The translations under genes and the position numbers were made by a program. From assembly GCA_002069765.1 (NCBI GenBank), contig MWBZ01000024.1, forward strand, positions 1-47,690: a stretch of 47,690 bases of DNA. The letters run 5' to 3'. The notes beneath the pieces were generated by a model. That model had not been told where the DNA came from, did no database searches, and saw only the letters and a list, made by a program, of their open reading frames with translations. Every line of letters begins with the position of its first letter. Within the stretch, counting starts at the first letter, position 1. The DNA comes from a bacterium ADurb.Bin243. GTDB taxonomy: Bacteria; Muiribacteriota; UBA9980. Shown here piece after piece: positions 43,358 through 47,690 of the stretch.

Positions 43358-44824
43358 TTATTTTTTTTCGATATGAAATCTGGTGCCTTCTTTTGTGTCC
43401 TCTAAAATCACGCCGAGCGATTTGATTTCGTTGCGGACGTAATCGGCCATCTTATAATTTTTTTCGCCTTTGAGCTCGGAGCGTATTTTGATAAGCACCT
43501 TTATAAGTTCTTCAGCAAGGCCTTCGGCGGCCGCGGCAGTTTTATTTTCCGCGAGGATATATTCTTCGTCCGCGATGGCGAGAAGGTCTATGTATTTCAT
43601 AAAAATAGAATAAACGTAGGCCGCCGAAACTGACTTTTCGCTCATTTCAGACGCGAACATCGAATTGAATATCGAAATATACTGAAACATCGCGCCTATG
43701 GCTCCCGCCGAATTGAAATCGTTTTCCATAAACTCGTTGAACTTAGCCTCGAAATTATCGGCTTCAGAAAGCGCAGCGGAATTGACGCCTTCACGCATCG
43801 AAGATAAATCTTTTCGCGCGCCGGCGAGGCCGCCCGCGAGCTGCCTCATCTTTTTCATGAATTTAATAAGGGTGGAAAGGCTTTTCTCAAGCTCCTGCAT
43901 CTTTTCGAGCGTAAAATTTATGGGGCTCCTGTAATGGTTGGACAGTATGAAGTAGCGTATCACGAACGGCGAAAACTTTTCCAGCAGGGCCGATATCGTG
44001 AAAAAATTGCCGAGCGACTTGCTCATTTTTTCCGAATTGACGTTTACGAGGCCGTTATGCATCCAGTATCTCGCGAAAGGTTTTCCGGTTTTGGCTTCCG
44101 ACTGGGCTATTTCGTTTTCGTGGTGCGGAAAGGTAAGGTCCAGCCCGCCGCCGTGTATGTCGAAAGTATCGCCGAGGTAATGGCCGCTCATGGCGGAGCA
44201 TTCAATGTGCCAGCCGGGGCGGCCTTCGGCCCACGGACTTTTCCAGCTGATCTCGCCGGATTTGGCCGCTTTCCAGAGGCAGAAATCGTGAGGGTTTTTA
44301 AGGCGGGCGTCCACGGCGATGCGCGCGCCGGCAAGCATGTCTTCGAAATTACGTTTCGACAATTTGCCGTACTGCTCGAATTTAGACACTTCGAAATAAA
44401 CCTCGCCGTCTACGACATATGCGAATCCGCGTTCTATGAGCGCCTCGATGAATTTGATTATGTGGCTGATATGCTCGGTAGCCTTAGGATATATAGAGGC
44501 GCGTTTTATCTTCAGCGCGTCCATATCGACGAAGTATTTGTCTATATAGCGGCTTGAAATCTCCAGTGCGTCTTTATTTTCGAGCCGGGCGCGGTTGATT
44601 ATCTTGTCGTCCACGTCGGTAAAATTGACGATCATCGTCACTTTATAACCTTTATATTCGAAGTATTTGCGGATAACGTCAAAGCAGATCGCCGCGCGGG
44701 CGTGGCCTAAATGGCATTCGTCATATACGGTGACGCCGCAGACGTACATCTTTACTTCGTTTTCTTTTAAAGGCATGAAATCGGTCATTTTAGCCGATAG
44801 GGTGTCGAATAGTTTGATGGGCAT
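43358..44824 (-). CDS. cysS: Cysteinyl-tRNA synthetase
   Basis: Class I synthetase of 488 residues, full length. Zinc-ligand Cys29 in [13 protein letters not shown] motif as HLGH (residues 38-41), zinc and substrate residues in [10 protein letters not shown] and [13 protein letters not shown], and [10 protein letters not shown]. The C-terminal DALR and anticodon-binding domains follow, ending with [20 protein letters not shown] precedes the ATG. First gene before rlmB on the minus strand; essential housekeeping function. Confidence 0.97.
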   Translation of the reverse strand: MPIKLFDTLSAKMTDFMPLKENEVKMYVCGVTVYDECHLGHARAAICFDVIRKYFEYKGYKVTMIVNFTDVDDKIINRARLENKDALEISSRYIDKYFVDMDALKIKRASIYPKATEHISHIIKFIEALIERGFAYVVDGEVYFEVSKFEQYGKLSKRNFEDMLAGARIAVDARLKNPHDFCLWKAAKSGEISWKSPWAEGRPGWHIECSAMSGHYLGDTFDIHGGGLDLTFPHHENEIAQSEAKTGKPFARYWMHNGLVNVNSEKMSKSLGNFFTISALLEKFSPFVIRYFILSNHYRSPINFTLEKMQELEKSLSTLIKFMKKMRQLAGGLAGARKDLSSMREGVNSAALSEADNFEAKFNEFMENDFNSAGAIGAMFQYISIFNSMFASEMSEKSVSAAYVYSIFMKYIDLLAIADEEYILAENKTAAAAEGLAEELIKVLIKIRSELKGEKNYKMADYVRNEIKSLGVILEDTKEGTRFHIEKK

Positions 44825-44897
44825 TTTAAAATTCCTTTCTATAATGCAATTTTATTTTCTTAATTCAAACGCAAAAATTTCACGAATATAATCGCCG

Positions 44898-45464
44898 TTA
44901 AAAATCGGTCGCTCTTTTTTTAGCGGTTTTAGGTCCTTCCGGCCGGTTAGCGGGTTTACCGGCCGCGTCCGCCGAAGTTTGAGAAGCGCCGTCCTTAGGC
45001 TGCTGCGAAGGTTTAACGCTGGTACATTCGGGTATAAGCTTTTCGGCCTCTTTAGCCAGCTTGCCGCGAGGGTTTATCTCGACGACCTTGTTAAAGTGCT
45101 CCACCGCCAGCGCGCCGTCGCCTTTTTCTTTATAAGCTTTAGCCAGATTGAAATGGGCCTGTATATCGCTGGGAACCAGCTGCAGCTCTTTTTCATACAT
45201 TTCAGCCGACTGCTCGAAATTTTTATTTTCAAAATATACTTTTCCGAGGAACGAAATGATTTCTACGTTTTTAGGCTGCTGCTTGTGCGCGGCCTGAAGC
45301 TCTTCTATCGCGCCGTTGAGGTCTTTATTTCTGTAAAGCTCTTTTCCGCGGGTATAATGCTTATTATTTCCGCAGCCGCAGCCGGAGGCAAATAACGCCA
45401 AAAAGAAAAAAACGGATAAAATCAAAAACCTGAAATAAACAGCTCTGAAATCATTTTTTTTCAC
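44898..45464 (-). CDS. TPR lipoprotein
   Basis: 188 residues: a signal sequence with a lipobox-like end (FASGC, Cys29) predicts a lipid-anchored periplasmic protein. Three TPR units follow (about 37-140; KELYRNKDLNGAIEELQAAH, GKVYFENKNFEQSAEMYEKE, AKAYKEKGDGALAVEHFNKV), then a Pro/Ser/Lys-rich tail. The start is GTG at 45464 with GGAGG 6 bases upstream. Probably an assembly adaptor, like PilF/PilW-type lipoproteins that help secretin formation, but that specific role is a guess; pseudopilin genes do lie nearby (47202). Confidence 0.85.
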   Translation of the reverse strand: MKKNDFRAVYFRFLILSVFFFLALFASGCGCGNNKHYTRGKELYRNKDLNGAIEELQAAHKQQPKNVEIISFLGKVYFENKNFEQSAEMYEKELQLVPSDIQAHFNLAKAYKEKGDGALAVEHFNKVVEINPRGKLAKEAEKLIPECTSVKPSQQPKDGASQTSADAAGKPANRPEGPKTAKKRATDF

Positions 45465-45507
45465 CTTTATCCTCCCGTCCCTTCGATGCTTCGAGAATAA
45501 AAAATTT

Positions 45508-47205
45508 TCAATAAATAGCGTATCTTACCGTAAAAAATTCGTTATCGCCGCTCACGAAATATTTTTTCCTTATTTCGGCGGTCAATTTGGCGCGGTCCAC
45601 GCCGGAAAAATCCTCTTTTTTCACCTGATGAAAATATACTCCGCGCGCTTCCTTTAAAAATTTAACGCGCCTTCCTTCTACCGGAAAAACTGCCGAAATG
45701 GAATCTACGTCGATATTGTTACCTTTGTGATTAAAAGTTTCTATCATAAGTTTTCTTTTCTTTACAATGTAGCGGGCTTTAGCCCTGAATTCGTGGGAAA
45801 AGCAGTAAGCCTCTCCGAAAAGGCTTACGGGAGCTATTCTGAACATTTTAGCCGGATCTTCGAAATCTTTATAAATAAAAAGCGTCGTCCCCGCGGTCTT
45901 TTTATACCCCACGACGGCCACGGCCTTAGCCGAATGATAAAGCGGAACGCCTTTCATATAAAATGAAATTCCGGCAAGCACGATGCCGTGGGTTTCGAGC
46001 GCCGAAACGAGCGTTTCAGAGCTGCCTTCGTGGCCGCGGAAAAGTTCTATATATTCTTCACCCATATAAAACTTGTTGTTTTCATCGATGCTGTATATCT
46101 TTTTTCGGTCCGCCGCATCTTCCGCCGAGGCCGTTTCGGGTAAAACCAGCACTGACGCATAAGCTTCGAGCGATTCCGGAATTTTTTCGCTTACGAAAAG
46201 CGGATCTTTCATATAGCTCGAAAACTTGAAAAAGCCCGACTCGCTTTCGGCGCGCTTAACGTAAATCATTTCTACCGCGCGCGGATCGATTCCAAAGGCC
46301 GGCTTTTCGGATAAAAAATCGCGATAACGCTCGAAAACAATTTCATTGGAGCATGAAGCGGCTATATGCCACCAGTCGGCGCAATAAGCGGCGGCATAAG
46401 AAAACGATTTAAGCGGAATGAACTCGCCTATTTCGCTGCCGGCAAGCGACAGCATCGTCATTTTTCTTTTCCCTATGGATTTAGACGGCATTTCAGCCAG
46501 ATAATCTATCGTCTTAAAGTCGGCAAGGGCTTCCTGCCCCGCCGGAATGCCGCAGAGTTCAACTAAGTTCTGATGGCGGTCGTTTAAATAATAAGGGAAA
46601 TAATCGGGCCTGTCCGCGGCCGCAACGGGCGCAAAACTGGACGGTATTGAGTAATTGGCCGCGGCGATCTCTTTCCATTCGCGGGATGTAAGAAAATAAC
46701 GCGACCCGGAAGCGTTTGAGGCCGGCGGAAATAAAAGCCGCCCGGAAGAATCAAGGTATATAAAACGGGCCGTATAATCGCCGGCGATAAGCGGCAATTC
46801 GTAAGCCGAAACGGCGCCGTCGATCTCGATGGCGCGAGCTTCGCCGATCTGTTTTACATCTGAATAAAACGATTGAAAATGCTCGCGGCCCTGAAGATAT
46901 TTCTGCAAAGGCGCGCACGAGTCCGCAATTTTTTTGAGATGGGTTTTGGCCGCGGCCGCAAGCGCTATATTATCGACCGGCGCAGGCGCGGGAACGCGGG
47001 CCGGTTCGGGGGCCTTTTTCTTTGGATTTTCCGCGCCGGCCGCCGGTTCGAGCGGTTGCCACGGCGCGAATAAAATAAAAAAAGAAAGCGCCATAACATG
47101 TAAAACGCGGGCCGCATCTAAAAACGTTCCGCGCCGGCCGTTCAAAAAGAAAAAAATATTCAATTTTGTTAATATTCTCATTCGATAAAAATTCACGGTC
47201 TTCAC
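45508..47205 (-). CDS. Exported protein, possible degenerate papain-fold domain
   Basis: 565 residues, no clear family. A basic start, one hydrophobic segment (about 34-50), a Pro/Ala linker and a large soluble domain. By eye, AAAYCADWWHIAAS (Cys275) and KAVAVVGYKK...TLFIYKDF (427-447) recall the Cys-helix and the GHAVxVVGY...WIVKN strand of papain/C39-like peptidases. If so, the usual catalytic His position is Lys427 (a His is three residues earlier, at 424) and the usual Asn is Asp447. The GTG start at 47205 overlaps the stop of the upstream pseudopilin gene as GTGA and has no ribosome site, so it is likely translationally coupled. The fold assignment is weak. Confidence 0.7.
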   Translation of the reverse strand: MKTVNFYRMRILTKLNIFFFLNGRRGTFLDAARVLHVMALSFFILFAPWQPLEPAAGAENPKKKAPEPARVPAPAPVDNIALAAAAKTHLKKIADSCAPLQKYLQGREHFQSFYSDVKQIGEARAIEIDGAVSAYELPLIAGDYTARFIYLDSSGRLLFPPASNASGSRYFLTSREWKEIAAANYSIPSSFAPVAAADRPDYFPYYLNDRHQNLVELCGIPAGQEALADFKTIDYLAEMPSKSIGKRKMTMLSLAGSEIGEFIPLKSFSYAAAYCADWWHIAASCSNEIVFERYRDFLSEKPAFGIDPRAVEMIYVKRAESESGFFKFSSYMKDPLFVSEKIPESLEAYASVLVLPETASAEDAADRKKIYSIDENNKFYMGEEYIELFRGHEGSSETLVSALETHGIVLAGISFYMKGVPLYHSAKAVAVVGYKKTAGTTLFIYKDFEDPAKMFRIAPVSLFGEAYCFSHEFRAKARYIVKKRKLMIETFNHKGNNIDVDSISAVFPVEGRRVKFLKEARGVYFHQVKKEDFSGVDRAKLTAEIRKKYFVSGDNEFFTVRYAIY

Positions 47206-47690
47206 TTGGTGTATATTTTTGTCTGGATATTATCGTTCCAGCCCTTCTGGTTTATATAATTATTGTCGAAGCGGCTTTCGACGGTGGTTATTAAAGTGAG
47301 TTCCTCGCTTCTGATATGGGTTTCGGCGGCGCTCACGCCCACTTTTATTATGAGCTGAAAGTATTTCAGGCCGTTTAAAGTATAAGGGTTGATCTGAAAA
47401 TCAACTACTTTCAAGGCTATGACTTTATTTTCGCTTTTAGCCAGCGCCGACTGCGCGTCCCGTTCTACGAGCCTGTAAACCTTTCCCTCACTTTTTTTAA
47501 AATCGTAAGTAACCTTTTCAACCAGGGGACGGCCCTGCACCAGCTCGCTATTGAACTTTAAAAACGACCATGTGTCGTCGAGCTTGTTGACTACAGGCAT
47601 CGCCGCGCCCGTTTCGTCTTTTACGATTTTACAAGACTGCAAAAGGTCCTGCCTGATCATTTCGATCAATTTCTGCCCTTCGTGCTGCAG
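47202..47690 (-). CDS. Pseudopilin-like protein (GspJ/PilW type), 5' end cut by window
   Basis: At least 162 codons remain; the frame is open to the window edge, so the apparent TTG start at 47669 is probably internal. The first visible residues (LQHEGQKLIEMIRQDLLQSC) match the region right after the membrane helix in GspJ/PilW-like proteins, and resemble LALQSEISTIMYRIYYDLKR in the gene at 15271. I infer that the prepilin signal and helix lie beyond the window. The remainder is a beta-rich domain. It overlaps the next gene by 4 bases. Confidence 0.75.
   Translation of the reverse strand: MQHEGQKLIEMIRQDLLQSCKIVKDETGAAMPVVNKLDDTWSFLKFNSELVQGRPLVEKVTYDFKKSEGKVYRLVERDAQSALAKSENKVIALKVVDFQINPYTLNGLKYFQLIIKVGVSAAETHIRSEELTLITTVESRFDNNYINQKGWNDNIQTKIYTK

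Overview
The window (47.7 kb, moderately AT-rich, about 37 protein genes, no rRNA or tRNA recognised, no insertion sequence, no CRISPR) looks like a chromosomal segment of an uncultivated, Gram-negative, probably anaerobic bacterium. Outer-membrane lipopolysaccharide is implied by a Kdo transferase (34637-35983). A two-membrane pilus or secretion machine is implied by three pseudopilin-like genes. Anaerobic or ancient metabolism is suggested by siroheme-dependent haem synthesis (AhbA, AhbB, AhbD) rather than the protoporphyrin route. Many proteins are unfamiliar, HEAT/TPR-rich or carry low-complexity Lys-Ala-Pro tails, as is common in deep candidate phyla. The sequence alone does not fix the phylum.

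Layout. 1-7010: the 3' part of a multi-PAS hybrid histidine kinase (+), then minus-strand genes for a MazG-like pyrophosphohydrolase coupled to a DedA membrane protein, a FAD amine/amino-acid oxidoreductase and a glycine-zipper membrane protein of unknown role. 7128-14028: a compact minus-strand operon ahbA, ahbB-ahbD fusion, resB, ccsA, hemA and a membrane protein of unknown role. It joins the first step of tetrapyrrole synthesis, the last steps of siroheme-derived haem synthesis and System II cytochrome c assembly. 14275-15978 (+): a membrane-anchored TPR protein and two pseudopilins. 16082-17681 (+): scpA-scpB. 17853-18953 (+): a secreted Cys-rich repeat protein with its own strong promoter and terminator. 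19152-22241 (+): a membrane spermidine-synthase-like/TPR protein.

22288-27535 (-): D-Ala-D-Ala ligase with an unusual N-terminal tail, a STAS protein, a secreted protein, and an ABC exporter (ATPase and permease). 27587-33145 (-): a 1,852-residue protein with an N-terminal zinc ribbon, about 900 residues of Lys/Ala/Pro linker carrying roughly 18-20 short acidic-hydrophobic motifs, and about 28 HEAT repeats. 33222-38107 (-): HPr, a ROK sugar kinase, Kdo transferase, a flavin-barrel protein with a histone-H1-like tail, and a clostripain-family protease. 38243-42551 (+): a second spermidine-synthase-like membrane protein and two secreted proteins with pilin-like C-terminal domains. 42555-47690 (-): rlmB, cysS, a TPR lipoprotein, a possible papain-fold exported protein, and the 3' part of a pseudopilin gene.

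The strongest leads are the AhbB-AhbD fusion inside a haem/cytochrome c operon with a palindrome in its promoter, the motif-on-a-string HEAT scaffold next to an ABC exporter, and a recurring habit of adding basic or Cys-rich tails to housekeeping enzymes. Several promoters match the sigma-70 consensus at 17-bp spacing, so housekeeping transcription signals in this genome are conventional.
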